From an uncultured Clostridium sp. (GTDB taxonomy: Bacteria; Bacillota; Clostridia; TANB77; CAG-508): 34,161 nucleotides of DNA. Positions 23,147-31,903 of this stretch are shown here, in pieces; within the stretch, counting starts at the first letter, position 1; every line of letters starts with the position of its first letter. The translations under genes were made by a program, and so were the position numbers. The notes beneath the pieces are model-generated. The model was not told the DNA's origin, did no database searches, and saw nothing but the letters and a program-made list of their open reading frames with translations. The DNA is taken from positions 1 through 34,161 of the forward strand of contig CANBHY010000013.1 in NCBI GenBank assembly GCA_947368535.1, read 5' to 3'.

Positions 23147-24916
23147 TTAATTATTTTGATTTGTAGAAATTTCTTTTAATTGGACATATCCTAATTCATT
23201 CCATTCATTGTAGGCTAGATTTAATCTAAAAAGTAATTTTGGTTTTGCTCCTGCCCTATTTTTATCAATAACGCCTATATAATATCTCACATCTGGATCA
23301 TCAAAAACTTCTAAATCTTTACAATTTATAAATCTATCTGAATCTGAATATTCATAGTCTCCTAAATGAGGTCTTTGTATTTGCTTAAATAATGTTAATG
23401 AATCAAATACCTCTTTTATAGTTTTGCTGACTGATAAATCGTTTATTGTTAGATCGATTGGAGATGTTTTATTTTCAGATAATTGAATAGATGCACCTAT
23501 GAATATATTAAATTTCTGAGTAAGTTCTGATAGTAAGGTTGCAGTTTTTTTCAATTCATCGGCATTACCTATATTGTTTACATCTGATTTTAAAGTATCA
23601 TAAAAAACGTATTCTATTCCATCTTTATACATGTAGTTTGATATTACTTCATGTAAATCATTATTTGTATATTCAGTTAAGTGTACAAAATATACAGAAT
23701 TATTTATTTCTTGATTGATCCAATCTGTAACTTTTATTATTTGATTAAATTCAGTAGATATTTGACTTAGTCTTTGAATAAATTGTGCTTGAGTTTCATT
23801 ATCTAATTTCTTTATGAAACCTTGTTCGTCTAATAAAACTTCTTTAGGATTATCTGCTTTAAATTTGAATTCAAGTAGTTCTCCTTCGTTTTTTATAAGT
23901 TTTTGACCATGAAATTGCTGAAAAACAGGATTATTTATTACTGTTGTTAAAAGACATAGCCTCATTTTATCTTCTGTCATTTCATTTGATACTACTAATA
24001 CTTTCTTTTTATGATGAAATGCTATATTACAAGCTAAGTTAACAGTAAATCTACTTTTACCAGCGTTAGATGGCATTGCATATGTCATTATTTCACCTTT
24101 TCGAAGACCTTTAAATACTTTTGTCATAATTGGAAATGGAAGTGGAATACCTTCTCTTAAATCATTTTGATCATCAAGCCAAAATTTAGCAATGTCATGA
24201 TTTAATACAGCTTGACTCAATCTGTTTGTTACATTAATTTGCTTTATAGCTGCTTCTACTTCTTCGGCTGACATATCTTTATATTTAATATATGATTTGA
24301 TTTCAAGAATTTTCTCTTGAATATTATGTGTTGGAGCTTTTATATAAGCTTTTTTTAGTATGAATAGTTTTTTTAGTTCTCTATATATTAATTCAAAGTT
24401 ATATTTTTTATCTAATGGTGCTGTTTGCATTAGACATTTGATATCATATAATTCGGAAATAGCTTTAGGAAAGTTAAATTTGTCTTTTAATTGTGGCGGA
24501 GCGTGTTTTTCTCCTTCTTTAAAGATAACGCTTTTATATAAATTTAATATTATTTCACTAGAAAAGAAACAAATATCTTCTTCAAAATAGAATTTTGATA
24601 TTGCATTCGGAGTTCCATATAAAAGTGAAATATATATTGTTTCTAATGTAAAGTTATCTAATTCATCTGGATATAATTTAGGAGGTTCTTCGTCAGTAGA
24701 ACGTGACATTCTTTCTATTCTTTTTTCACGTTCGTCTAAGACACTTATTTGTCCTTGAATTTGATATATAAATTCATCTTTATCAAATTCTTTTTCTCCT
24801 CCAGCTTCTTCTCTTTTCAATCTTTCTGCTTCTTTTTGAGCTTTATCTCTACTTAATATTTTATTTAGATTGTGTTCTAGTTCACTATACTTATTATTTT
24901 TATCTTCCGTAATCAA
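23147..24916 (-). CDS. DnaB-like RecA-fold ATPase
   Basis: A 589-residue protein whose C-terminal half (about 255-585) resembles the DnaB replicative-helicase motor. It has KGEIMTYAMPSNAGKS (Walker A 281-288), VLVVSNEMTEDKMR (like the DnaB SLEM motif), YVFYDTLKSD (Walker B) and FIGASIQLSE (sensor/glutamine position). A region equivalent to the DnaB N-terminal domain is not recognisable. Instead there is a charged coiled coil (about 15-75) and a helical domain (about 85-235). Loading partners (DnaI or DnaC type) are absent nearby. It may be a specialised helicase or a RecA-like ATPase of another process. Translation starts at TTG (24914-24916) with GGAGG six nt before it. It is the third gene of the murT-gatD operon, 13 nt after gatD. 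Confidence 0.8.
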   Translation of the reverse strand: MITEDKNNKYSELEHNLNKILSRDKAQKEAERLKREEAGGEKEFDKDEFIYQIQGQISVLDEREKRIERMSRSTDEEPPKLYPDELDNFTLETIYISLLYGTPNAISKFYFEEDICFFSSEIILNLYKSVIFKEGEKHAPPQLKDKFNFPKAISELYDIKCLMQTAPLDKKYNFELIYRELKKLFILKKAYIKAPTHNIQEKILEIKSYIKYKDMSAEEVEAAIKQINVTNRLSQAVLNHDIAKFWLDDQNDLREGIPLPFPIMTKVFKGLRKGEIMTYAMPSNAGKSRFTVNLACNIAFHHKKKVLVVSNEMTEDKMRLCLLTTVINNPVFQQFHGQKLIKNEGELLEFKFKADNPKEVLLDEQGFIKKLDNETQAQFIQRLSQISTEFNQIIKVTDWINQEINNSVYFVHLTEYTNNDLHEVISNYMYKDGIEYVFYDTLKSDVNNIGNADELKKTATLLSELTQKFNIFIGASIQLSENKTSPIDLTINDLSVSKTIKEVFDSLTLFKQIQRPHLGDYEYSDSDRFINCKDLEVFDDPDVRYYIGVIDKNRAGAKPKLLFRLNLAYNEWNELGYVQLKEISTNQNN

Positions 24917-24929
24917 TTTTTACCTCCAT

Positions 24930-25676
24930 TTATTTTGATTCTAAAAACTTTTTTATTAATTGTTCTCTGGCTTGATTTTCAAAAGAGTCATCTAAAATTT
25001 CTAATTCTATTGTCTCATTATATTTACGTTCTAATGCATATTTAATAATATAGTCAGCTAGCTTAGGATTTTTAGATAGAAGCGGTCCATGTAAATATGT
25101 GGCAATAACATTTTTTGTTCTAAAGCCTTCAGATAAATCTCCGAATTTATTTCCGTTTCCGTATAATACTGTTCCAAAATTTTCACCAGTATCAAAGGTT
25201 TGTCCACCATGATTTTCAAATCCAATTATTTTTGTTTCTTCATTATCTAATATAGTTTCAATAATAATATTGCCAATACACCTTTTTTTTCTGTCAGAAA
25301 TTGCTTCAGTATAGTAATTAAATATTTCTAAACCAGGAATAATTTTTCCTTCTACTCCTTTATAATATTTTCCAAATAGTTGATAGGATCCGCAAATTAA
25401 TAAAAAGAATACACCTTCTTTTATAGCAGTTTTAATTTCTTTTTTGTATTTAACTAGATCTTCTGAAAGAATTTTTTGCTCATTATCTGCACCGCCACCA
25501 GAAAAGACTATATCATATTCTGAAAAGTTAGGTGTGGTGTCTCCAATAGAATACGTGTCTATTTGACATGAGAATCCTCTTTTTTTCGTTCTATATTCTA
25601 ATACCTTGATATTACCTATATCACCATATAAATCTAAAATATCGGGATATAGATATAATATTTTAATTTCTTTCAT
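24930..25676 (-). CDS. gatD: Lipid II isoglutaminyl synthase, glutamine amidotransferase subunit GatD
   Basis: Supplies ammonia from glutamine to MurT, which amidates the D-glutamate of lipid II to isoglutamine in the peptidoglycan stem. A 248-residue class I (CobB/CobQ-like) amidotransferase with nucleophile Cys95 in LLICGSYQLFG and His196 in ATYLHGPLLSKNP. The N-terminus KILYLYPDILDLYGDIGNI is typical. A longer reading frame starting at TTG (25688) exists, but the ATG at 25676 has GGAG six nt before it and is chosen. It still overlaps the 3' end of murT by 14 nt, so the two are coupled. Confidence 0.94.
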   Translation of the reverse strand: MKEIKILYLYPDILDLYGDIGNIKVLEYRTKKRGFSCQIDTYSIGDTTPNFSEYDIVFSGGGADNEQKILSEDLVKYKKEIKTAIKEGVFFLLICGSYQLFGKYYKGVEGKIIPGLEIFNYYTEAISDRKKRCIGNIIIETILDNEETKIIGFENHGGQTFDTGENFGTVLYGNGNKFGDLSEGFRTKNVIATYLHGPLLSKNPKLADYIIKYALERKYNETIELEILDDSFENQAREQLIKKFLESK

Positions 25677-27009
25677 TATTTTCTCCAATTTTTTCTTTAT
25701 ATTTGATTAATTCTCTTCTTGTTGGTTGTACAGAGGTGTAATTTGCAATTACGTATTTTCTACCTTTTGTTTCATAAAGTTTTTCAACTGCTTCTGAGAT
25801 ACTTTCACATGGAATAATTTTTTCTGCTGGATAATTGCTTGTTTTTATTCTTATAGCTATATCATATGGTCTTGTTCCTGCAGTTATAATTCTATCTACG
25901 TTCTCTATGTCTTCAAAATTAATATCCCAAATCCAAGACACATCTTTTCCATCTGCTATATTATCGTTTAATACAAATAAAAGTTCTTTATTATCTTTAT
26001 TTTCATTTAATAGTCTTAAGCTTACATTTGCACCAGTAGGATTTTTAGCTAAATTAATTGTTGTGTCACAGTTTGCTATTATCATTTTTTCTAAGCGACC
26101 ATTATTTAATACAAATTTTTCAATTGTATTTATTACAGATTCTTCAGGAATAGTATATCTTTTGGCTACTGCTGTTGCAGCTGCTATATTATAGATAGCA
26201 TAAATATTATTAAATTGAGTTTTATATTCTTTTTCTTCTATTTTGAAAGTTTTGTTTTCTAAATCTATATTTGTTAGTATGTGATATAGTTGATTGTTTC
26301 CATAGTAACATTTTGGACATTTAAATTTTCCAATGTGAGCATATTGGTAGTATTCATATTCTAAACGTGTGTTACAGAATGGACAGAATTTTCCTTCTCC
26401 AGCTTCTTTTAATTCTTCTGTAGCATATTTATATTTGTCTACTTTAAAATAGAATATATTTTTATTACGTTTATTTGCTTTTCCTAATCTACTTACATTT
26501 GGATCATCTGAATTTAATATTAGATTTCCTGTATAGTTTTCTACGAAGTTCTGAATTTTTAAAATTAGTGACTCTACTTCTCCAGAACGATCTAATTGAT
26601 CTCTAAAGAAGTTTAAAACTACTAGACAGTCTAGTGGAATCATATTATATAGTATTGGAACATAGCTTTCATCAGTTTCAAATACTAAGTAATCGGCTTT
26701 TACTTTTCCTGTTAGGCTACAATTTTTTATTAACACTGAAAGGATACCTGTTTCCATATTGTTTCCTTCAGAGTTAGTTATTATTGTTTTATTACTATCT
26801 TTTAATATTTGCCCAATAAGATTATTTGTCATTGTTTTACCATTAGTTCCAGTTACAGCTATTATCTTTCCTTCTATTTTAAAATATTTAAAGATATTTG
26901 AAGAAAGTCCAAGTGCTAATTTTCCAGGTAAATTTCCTCCATTTTTTTTGAAGATTTTTAATATCTTACATATGAATTTAGTTAATAAGATTACAAAAAA
27001 ATTTTTCAT
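25663..27009 (-). CDS. murT: Lipid II isoglutaminyl synthase, Mur-ligase-like subunit MurT
   Basis: The ATP-dependent subunit that activates the stem-peptide glutamate for amidation. The 448-residue protein has the Mur ligase P-loop VTGTNGKTMT (GTNGKT at 54-59). A Cys4 zinc ribbon inserted in the central domain (C209, C212, C231, C234) is the hallmark of MurT. The C-terminal DUF1727 domain has NPTGANVSLRLL. A hydrophobic N-terminus (residues 3-20) may contact the membrane where lipid II sits. It is the first gene of a three-gene unit, with a consensus sigma-A promoter and an AGAGGA ribosome site. Confidence 0.95.
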   Translation of the reverse strand: MKNFFVILLTKFICKILKIFKKNGGNLPGKLALGLSSNIFKYFKIEGKIIAVTGTNGKTMTNNLIGQILKDSNKTIITNSEGNNMETGILSVLIKNCSLTGKVKADYLVFETDESYVPILYNMIPLDCLVVLNFFRDQLDRSGEVESLILKIQNFVENYTGNLILNSDDPNVSRLGKANKRNKNIFYFKVDKYKYATEELKEAGEGKFCPFCNTRLEYEYYQYAHIGKFKCPKCYYGNNQLYHILTNIDLENKTFKIEEKEYKTQFNNIYAIYNIAAATAVAKRYTIPEESVINTIEKFVLNNGRLEKMIIANCDTTINLAKNPTGANVSLRLLNENKDNKELLFVLNDNIADGKDVSWIWDINFEDIENVDRIITAGTRPYDIAIRIKTSNYPAEKIIPCESISEAVEKLYETKGRKYVIANYTSVQPTRRELIKYKEKIGENNERN

Positions 27010-27071
27010 TTATTCCTCTATTTTTATTTATTTTTAGTATGATTATATACACATTTTTTAATACATATAAA

Positions 27072-27100
27072 ATTATATGTATAATTATTAATTGTGTCAA
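27072..27100 (-). promoter_or_regulatory. Consensus sigma-A promoter of the murT operon
   Basis: On the - strand, TTGACA (27095-27100), exactly 17 nt, TATAAT (27072-27077): both hexamers are perfect. Confidence 0.85.
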
Positions 27101-27117
27101 TTGTGTATAGAAAATAA

Positions 27118-27153
27118 AAAAGTATGATGCAATTTATTATTCATCATACTTTT
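27118..27153 (-). terminator. Terminator of the GNAT acetyltransferase gene
   Basis: A perfect 12-bp stem (27118-27129 with 27142-27153) with U-rich flanks on either strand, 7 nt after the stop. Confidence 0.85.
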
Positions 27154-27160
27154 ATTTGTT

Positions 27161-27685
27161 TTATACAGCAGCTTTGACTAAAGAATATTTATTTAAATGT
27201 GTTGTAGGAACATATTTTTTTTGGATTGGTGATTCGATATCTACAGAATAATATACATCATCATAAGTATATGTTTCATGTGGACATTCTGTAAATCCAT
27301 TTTTTAAGTAGAATCCTATTGCTCGTCCTAGTCTTTCATAAGTTCCTAATATAATTCTTTTATATCCTTTTTTTCTGGCAAATTCATATAGTTTGTCATA
27401 TAACTTTTGAGCTATACCTTCTCCTCTATAATTACCATTTACATACATAATTTTTAAATATGCTTCATCAGGACCGTTTCCTTCTAAAGCGATGCTTCCA
27501 ATAACTTTCCCATCGGACGATAGGGCAATCCAACAATTTCCGTCTGTTTTTTTGTACTTATTATAGTCAGCGTTAGTGCAACTTTCTCTGTAATGTTCAA
27601 ATCCATATTCGTCTACAAAAATAGATACTATCAAATCGCTAACTTCTTTTTTGAATTCATCTCTGTATTCAATTATTTTAATCAT
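27161..27685 (-). CDS. GNAT family N-acetyltransferase
   Basis: A 174-residue acetyl-CoA-dependent acetyltransferase. It shows the central GSIALEG strand, the MYVNGNYRGEGIAQKLYDKL acetyl-CoA-binding motif A (R/Q-x-x-G-x-G/A form) and GFYLKNGFTECPHETYTYDDVYYSV, motif B. The acceptor cannot be predicted. The arrangement around YRGEGIAQKL fits small-molecule or amino-acid acetylation as well as ribosomal-protein N-acylation. The gene has its own terminator and a GGAGG ribosome site close before the ATG, and stands alone between murT and dpaB. Confidence 0.88.
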   Translation of the reverse strand: MIKIIEYRDEFKKEVSDLIVSIFVDEYGFEHYRESCTNADYNKYKKTDGNCWIALSSDGKVIGSIALEGNGPDEAYLKIMYVNGNYRGEGIAQKLYDKLYEFARKKGYKRIILGTYERLGRAIGFYLKNGFTECPHETYTYDDVYYSVDIESPIQKKYVPTTHLNKYSLVKAAV

Positions 27686-27754
27686 ATAGATTACCTCCTA
27701 TCTTCTAAAAGTGTACAGTTTTAAAAAACTCCCCCTTTTTTTAAGCATAAAAAT

Positions 27755-27797
27755 GATACAATACTTGAAATTTCTTTCGAGATTTAAATATTGTATC
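27755..27797 (-). terminator. Hairpin downstream of dpaB (probable terminator)
   Basis: GATACAATA (27755-27763) pairs with TATTGTATC (27789-27797), with further pairing inside. On the - strand it is followed by ATTTTTATGC. Confidence 0.6.
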
Positions 27798-27914
27798 TAA
27801 CTTAAATGTATTATAGCATAATTCTTTATATTTCGTCAATATCTTTTTCAAAAAAGATTTATTATTTAAAAATCTCTTTTTTACTTCGATTTACTTTTGT
27901 TTTCTCTGTTATTC

Positions 27915-28499
27915 TTATAGTTGTAATAATATTGGTTGAATTTGCTTTCCTTCTAAGGCATATTCTAAAGTCTTTATTATATATTGAGAATCAAATACTA
28001 TTGAACGTGGTTTGGTTATTGGATTATCTTGCTTAAATGGTACAAAATAGTAATTTCTCATATTAAGTAATTTTCCTATGTTAATGGCATTTCCACTTAG
28101 ACCATTATTAGTTGAAATTGCTATTACTAATGGATTTTCATTTCTTAGATGAGATTTAGCTGCCATTGTTGCTGGAGTATCTATTATATCATTTGCTAGC
28201 TTTGCTATAGTATTTCCAGAAGCGGGAGCTATTATCATGATGTCAGTCATTTTTTTTGGTCCAATAGGTTCTGCACCTTGAATACTGTGAATTATTTTAT
28301 TTCCAGTAATTTCTTCTATTTCATTTATAAATTTTTGAGCTTCTCCAAATTTAGTATCTAGTGTATATGAATGGTATGACATAATTGGTATTACATTTGC
28401 TTTTTCTTTAATTATTTTTTTTACTTCTTCTATACTTTTGTCGAAGGTACAAAATGATCCTGTAAAAACATATCCTATATTTTTTCCTTCTAGTTTCAA
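27915..28499 (-). CDS. dpaB: Dipicolinate synthase subunit B
   Basis: SpoVFB/DpaB, a flavoprotein-family subunit that, with DpaA, forms dipicolinic acid in the mother cell for loading into the spore core. The 194-residue protein shows the family start GYVFTGSFCTFDKSIEEVKK, the PIMSYHSYTLDTKFG loop, IHSIQGAEPIGPKKMTDIMIIAPASGNTIAKLANDIIDTP and the flavin-site region AMAAKSHLRN. Translation starts at TTG (28497-28499) with GGAGG before it. A CATATACTA box with an upstream AC element resembles a sigma-K promoter, as expected for this role. Its usual partner gene dpaA is not adjacent; the neighbours are rubrerythrin and a GNAT gene. Confidence 0.9.
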   Translation of the reverse strand: MKLEGKNIGYVFTGSFCTFDKSIEEVKKIIKEKANVIPIMSYHSYTLDTKFGEAQKFINEIEEITGNKIIHSIQGAEPIGPKKMTDIMIIAPASGNTIAKLANDIIDTPATMAAKSHLRNENPLVIAISTNNGLSGNAINIGKLLNMRNYYFVPFKQDNPITKPRSIVFDSQYIIKTLEYALEGKQIQPILLQL

Positions 28500-28530
28500 A
28501 AAAATACCTCCTCTTTTTGTGTCTTTTATA

Positions 28531-28558
28531 TAGTATATGACATTATGTAAATTATTGT
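28531..28558 (-). promoter_or_regulatory. Possible sigma-K promoter of dpaB
   Basis: On the - strand, CATATACTA (28531-28539) fits the sigma-K -10 pattern CATAnnnTA, and an AC -35 element (28557-28558) lies about 17 nt upstream. The short motif makes chance matches possible. Confidence 0.45.
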
Positions 28559-28621
28559 TTGCAGAAATATTTGCATTTTAGAAAGTATTTTATATATTTT
28601 TTAATAGCAGAAAGAATAAAT

Positions 28622-28655
28622 AAAAAGACTAGAACGATTTTATTCTAGTCTTTTT
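28622..28655 (-). terminator. Terminator of rubrerythrin
   Basis: A perfect 13-bp stem (28622-28634 with 28643-28655); on the - strand it ends in TTTTTATTTA. Confidence 0.9.
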
Positions 28656-28667
28656 ATAATAAAGGTA

Positions 28668-29207
28668 TTAATAGTTTTCTGCTTTAATTTCAAAATAAGC
28701 TTTTGGATGACTACAAACTGGGCATACTTCAGGAGCTTGTTTTCCTATAACAATATGTCCACAGTTTCTACATTTCCAAATTTTATCTCCATCTTTAGAG
28801 AATACTAATCCATCTTCAACGTTTTCTAATAATTTTTTATATCTTTCTTCATGTTCTTTTTCAATTTTAGCAACTGCTTCGAAAAGATAAGCTATATGAT
28901 CGAAACCTTCTTCTTTTGCTTCTTTTGCCATTCTATCATACATATCTGTCCATTCGAAATTTTCTCCTGCAGCTGCAGCTTTTAAGTTTTCAGCAGTTGA
29001 TTTTACATCTCCGCCTTCTAATAATTTGAACCACATTTTTGCATGTTCTTTTTCATTATCAGCTGTTTCTTGAAATATAGCAGCTATTTGTTCATATCCT
29101 TCTTTTTTTGCTTTGCTAGCAAAATATGTATATTTATTTCTTGCTTGAGATTCTCCTGCAAATGCTTCCATTAGATTTTTTTCTGTTTTTGTTCCTTTTA
29201 ATTCCAT
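28668..29207 (-). CDS. rbr: Rubrerythrin
   Basis: A non-haem di-iron peroxidase that reduces hydrogen peroxide in anaerobes. The 179 residues comprise a ferritin-like four-helix domain (1 to about 140) with iron ligands in [24 protein letters not shown], and [14 protein letters not shown], plus a C-terminal rubredoxin-like domain with KCRNCGH and CPVCSHPK holding one iron. The length and domain order are classical. It is monocistronic, with an AGGAGG ribosome site and a 13-bp terminator. Its presence supports an anaerobic lifestyle. Confidence 0.97.
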   Translation of the reverse strand: MELKGTKTEKNLMEAFAGESQARNKYTYFASKAKKEGYEQIAAIFQETADNEKEHAKMWFKLLEGGDVKSTAENLKAAAAGENFEWTDMYDRMAKEAKEEGFDHIAYLFEAVAKIEKEHEERYKKLLENVEDGLVFSKDGDKIWKCRNCGHIVIGKQAPEVCPVCSHPKAYFEIKAENY

Positions 29208-29287
29208 TTAAAACCTCCTATATATTTTATTTTTAACGGTATTAATATATCATATTAGTATTATAAAGTCTAGTATAATTTAAAAAC

Positions 29288-29314
29288 AAAAAGCCAACTT
29301 AAAGTTGGCTTTTT
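29288..29314 (-). terminator. Terminator of the sortase-cohesin operon
   Basis: A perfect 12-bp stem (29288-29299 with 29303-29314), loop TAA; the - strand arm runs into TTTTTGTTTTTA. Confidence 0.9.
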
Positions 29315-29318
29315 TATT

Positions 29319-31868
29319 TTATTCGTCTTGATTATCAACTTCTGGTGATGTATTTGGTGATGTACTTGGTGATGTACTTGGTGATGGGTTAGGGTCTGCT
29401 GTTGGTACTGGTACTGTTGGACTAGGTTCTGTTGTTGTGCTTGGTGATGTAGTTATAATTACATCTTGGAAATCAGAATCAACGTCACCAAATGGATCAT
29501 CGAATTCATCTACATCAGGAGTTGTACTTGGAGTTGCTGTTGTACTAGGTGATGTTGTTGTAGTTGGTTCTACACTTGGAGCTGGTGACTCAGTAACTGC
29601 TGGTGTTGTTGCTGCTGGAACTTTTGATGGTGTCTTTGTTCCATCTACACATTTAACATTGATATTAAGTTTATTTCTGTTTATAGTACCGTCTGCATTT
29701 TTTGTTCCACCATAAATAATTGTAATTCCATTTTCTAAGTTTGAAACAATATCAGCATTATTGAAATCACTTGTATCAAAGCATGATATCGCAATTGCAT
29801 CTGCTTCAATGTGAGATAAATGACCACCTACTTCTTGATATCCTGTATCATATTTTTTCATAAATTTGACATCAATATCTAAAGAATCATTTGGATCAGC
29901 ATTTTCATAAACTATAAGAGAATCTACACGTTTTAGTAATGGGTTTTCTTCATCACCCATTTTTAAACTACTACCACAAAGACTTTGTGCAATACCGGCA
30001 GATTTATTTCCATATAGTAAATTGAAATCTATTATAGTATAGTATGAACTTCCATAATCATTAGTCATTAATTGTACATGATCATTATTTGGTTGCTCTG
30101 TATTATATATGTTCATATTAATTGAAGTATTATTAGTTTTAGTTTCACCATTTATTGTTATAGCTGTAGCACCTTCTGGAAGAATGTCTACAGTTATATT
30201 TTTTGTAAATATACGTTCAAATCCTGTTGTATTTCCATAGAAAGATAGGTTGTTTTGTACAGTTAAAGTTAATACATCTGTACCTCCTACTGTATTGATT
30301 CCATTAGTAGATAATAATAAAATAGAGTTTAAAGTTAGTCTAGTATCTGCTGTAGTAGAATTATTGTGAGCTAAGTCAGCTCTTTGTAATACTGCGTTAG
30401 CTGGTAATTGTAATTTAACATTATTTGCGTTAAAGAAACCAGCTCCAGCTAATTCATCTGTAAGTTCTACTTTTGTTCCATCAGGATATGTGTGGTAGTA
30501 TTTTATTCTTAAAATATCTGAACCACCTAAACGCATAGTTACATTATCAGTAATTTCTTTTGATCCATCTTCTGTAAATAAAGCAATGTCTGTTACTGTT
30601 TTAACTTCTTCAATATCTATTGCTTGAGGATCTTTTGTTATTTTTCCATTTTCAATATTATTTCCTTGTAGTGAAGCTACAAGATTGAATGTATCACTAT
30701 TATTTGGTGTTGCATATACATCAATATTACCTGCATTTTCAACAGTTTCAATTGTTACATTTGAAACTTTAGCTATAGATATTAGTTCGTTACTAATGTT
30801 TCTTCCATCTATAGTAGATATAGTAGCTATTAATGTTTTTTCACCACGATAAACTGGTTTTGTATTTGGAGTAATAGCTATATCGCTTGCTACAAATTCA
30901 ACTGGATATTTATCAAGAATTGTTTTTGTAGCAGTTTGTCTTAATCTTAATACAAATTGTTGTACAGCTTTTGAATCTTCTAATGGGTTTGCAACTTCAG
31001 ATGTTATACTTGTTACTTCATCTGGAGTTAAAACATTTTTTTCATATTTTCTTATTATTAATGCATCTGCTGTTGTTACTTTTCCGTCTTTATTAACGTC
31101 ACCATAAATTAATACAGTATGTTGTTTACCGTCTAAAGTAAATGTATCACCAGATTTTACAGGATTAGTAAGACCTGTTACATCTACATTATTTCCAAAC
31201 TCTGCTTTGATATCTTCTATTGTTAAAATATCATCACTTGTTGGTAATGCATAAGGTACTACTAATTTTCCTGAAATTAATTTTGTATATACTCCAGCAA
31301 TTGATTTTCTTGTTGTAGTACGTGCTGCTTCACCAGTTGGATCATGTTTTCCAATAGGTTTTCCATTTGGATCAAGATATACTGGTTTATCTTTTTCTGG
31401 GTTAGGAATACCTTCAATTTTTTTAACGATTACTTCTGCATCTGCAAAAGTTTCCATTGTAGTTGCACCAGTTGTACTTGTTGCTTCTAATGTTCCGTCA
31501 ACTACTTTAAATGGTACACTTGTACCTGCATTTCTAGCTTTGAATTTTAATGTTACTTTTTGAGCAGTAGCATTTGTATCAAAGTTAAAAGCTGATACTC
31601 TTACAGTATCTTTGTCTAATAGATTAGATTCTGTAGAATCTAATTCACTTTCAGCAGATCCTAAAACATATTCGTATTTAGAATCATCAAAATCTAAATC
31701 AAATTGTACAGCTTCTGTATCTGCTGTGTTAACTTCAACTGTTACTGTAACTATATCTCCTACTTTCATTTCTGTAGGTTCTGCTGATATTGTTGCAGCA
31801 TTTACAGTTAAAGGAATCATTATTGCTAAAAATAACATAGTTGCAATGGTTAAAATTCTTTTTTTCAT
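29319..31868 (-). CDS. Secreted cohesin/dockerin-like surface protein with Thr/Ser/Pro-rich tail
   Basis: An 849-residue exported protein. The signal peptide (1-24, ends near TVNA) is followed by a cohesin-type beta domain (about 26-150). A dockerin-like calcium loop GDVNKDGKVTTADALIIRKY follows (about 257-275); the usual second repeat is not clear. About 450 residues of Ig-like or Big-type beta domains follow, then a tail of about 105 residues (745-849) made almost only of Thr, Ser, Pro and acidic residues with TSPS repeats. No LPxTG signal or C-terminal membrane segment is present, so the protein may be released, bound by the dockerin-like element, or anchored non-covalently. GGAGG lies 10-15 nt before the ATG. 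The sortase gene is 35 nt upstream. Confidence 0.85.
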   Translation of the reverse strand: MKKRILTIATMLFLAIMIPLTVNAATISAEPTEMKVGDIVTVTVEVNTADTEAVQFDLDFDDSKYEYVLGSAESELDSTESNLLDKDTVRVSAFNFDTNATAQKVTLKFKARNAGTSVPFKVVDGTLEATSTTGATTMETFADAEVIVKKIEGIPNPEKDKPVYLDPNGKPIGKHDPTGEAARTTTRKSIAGVYTKLISGKLVVPYALPTSDDILTIEDIKAEFGNNVDVTGLTNPVKSGDTFTLDGKQHTVLIYGDVNKDGKVTTADALIIRKYEKNVLTPDEVTSITSEVANPLEDSKAVQQFVLRLRQTATKTILDKYPVEFVASDIAITPNTKPVYRGEKTLIATISTIDGRNISNELISIAKVSNVTIETVENAGNIDVYATPNNSDTFNLVASLQGNNIENGKITKDPQAIDIEEVKTVTDIALFTEDGSKEITDNVTMRLGGSDILRIKYYHTYPDGTKVELTDELAGAGFFNANNVKLQLPANAVLQRADLAHNNSTTADTRLTLNSILLLSTNGINTVGGTDVLTLTVQNNLSFYGNTTGFERIFTKNITVDILPEGATAITINGETKTNNTSINMNIYNTEQPNNDHVQLMTNDYGSSYYTIIDFNLLYGNKSAGIAQSLCGSSLKMGDEENPLLKRVDSLIVYENADPNDSLDIDVKFMKKYDTGYQEVGGHLSHIEADAIAISCFDTSDFNNADIVSNLENGITIIYGGTKNADGTINRNKLNINVKCVDGTKTPSKVPAATTPAVTESPAPSVEPTTTTSPSTTATPSTTPDVDEFDDPFGDVDSDFQDVIITTSPSTTTEPSPTVPVPTADPNPSPSTSPSTSPNTSPEVDNQDE
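29344..29388 (-). repeat. 12-bp tandem repeat encoding TSPS units
   Basis: On the + strand, three full copies of GGTGATGTAYTT and a partial fourth (29344-29388) lie inside the 3' end of the surface protein gene. They encode Thr-Ser-Pro-Ser/Asn repeats and could change copy number by slippage. Confidence 0.8.
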
Positions 31869-31903
31869 TTTATTTATTTTCCTCCTTAGAATATAAAAAT
31901 AAT

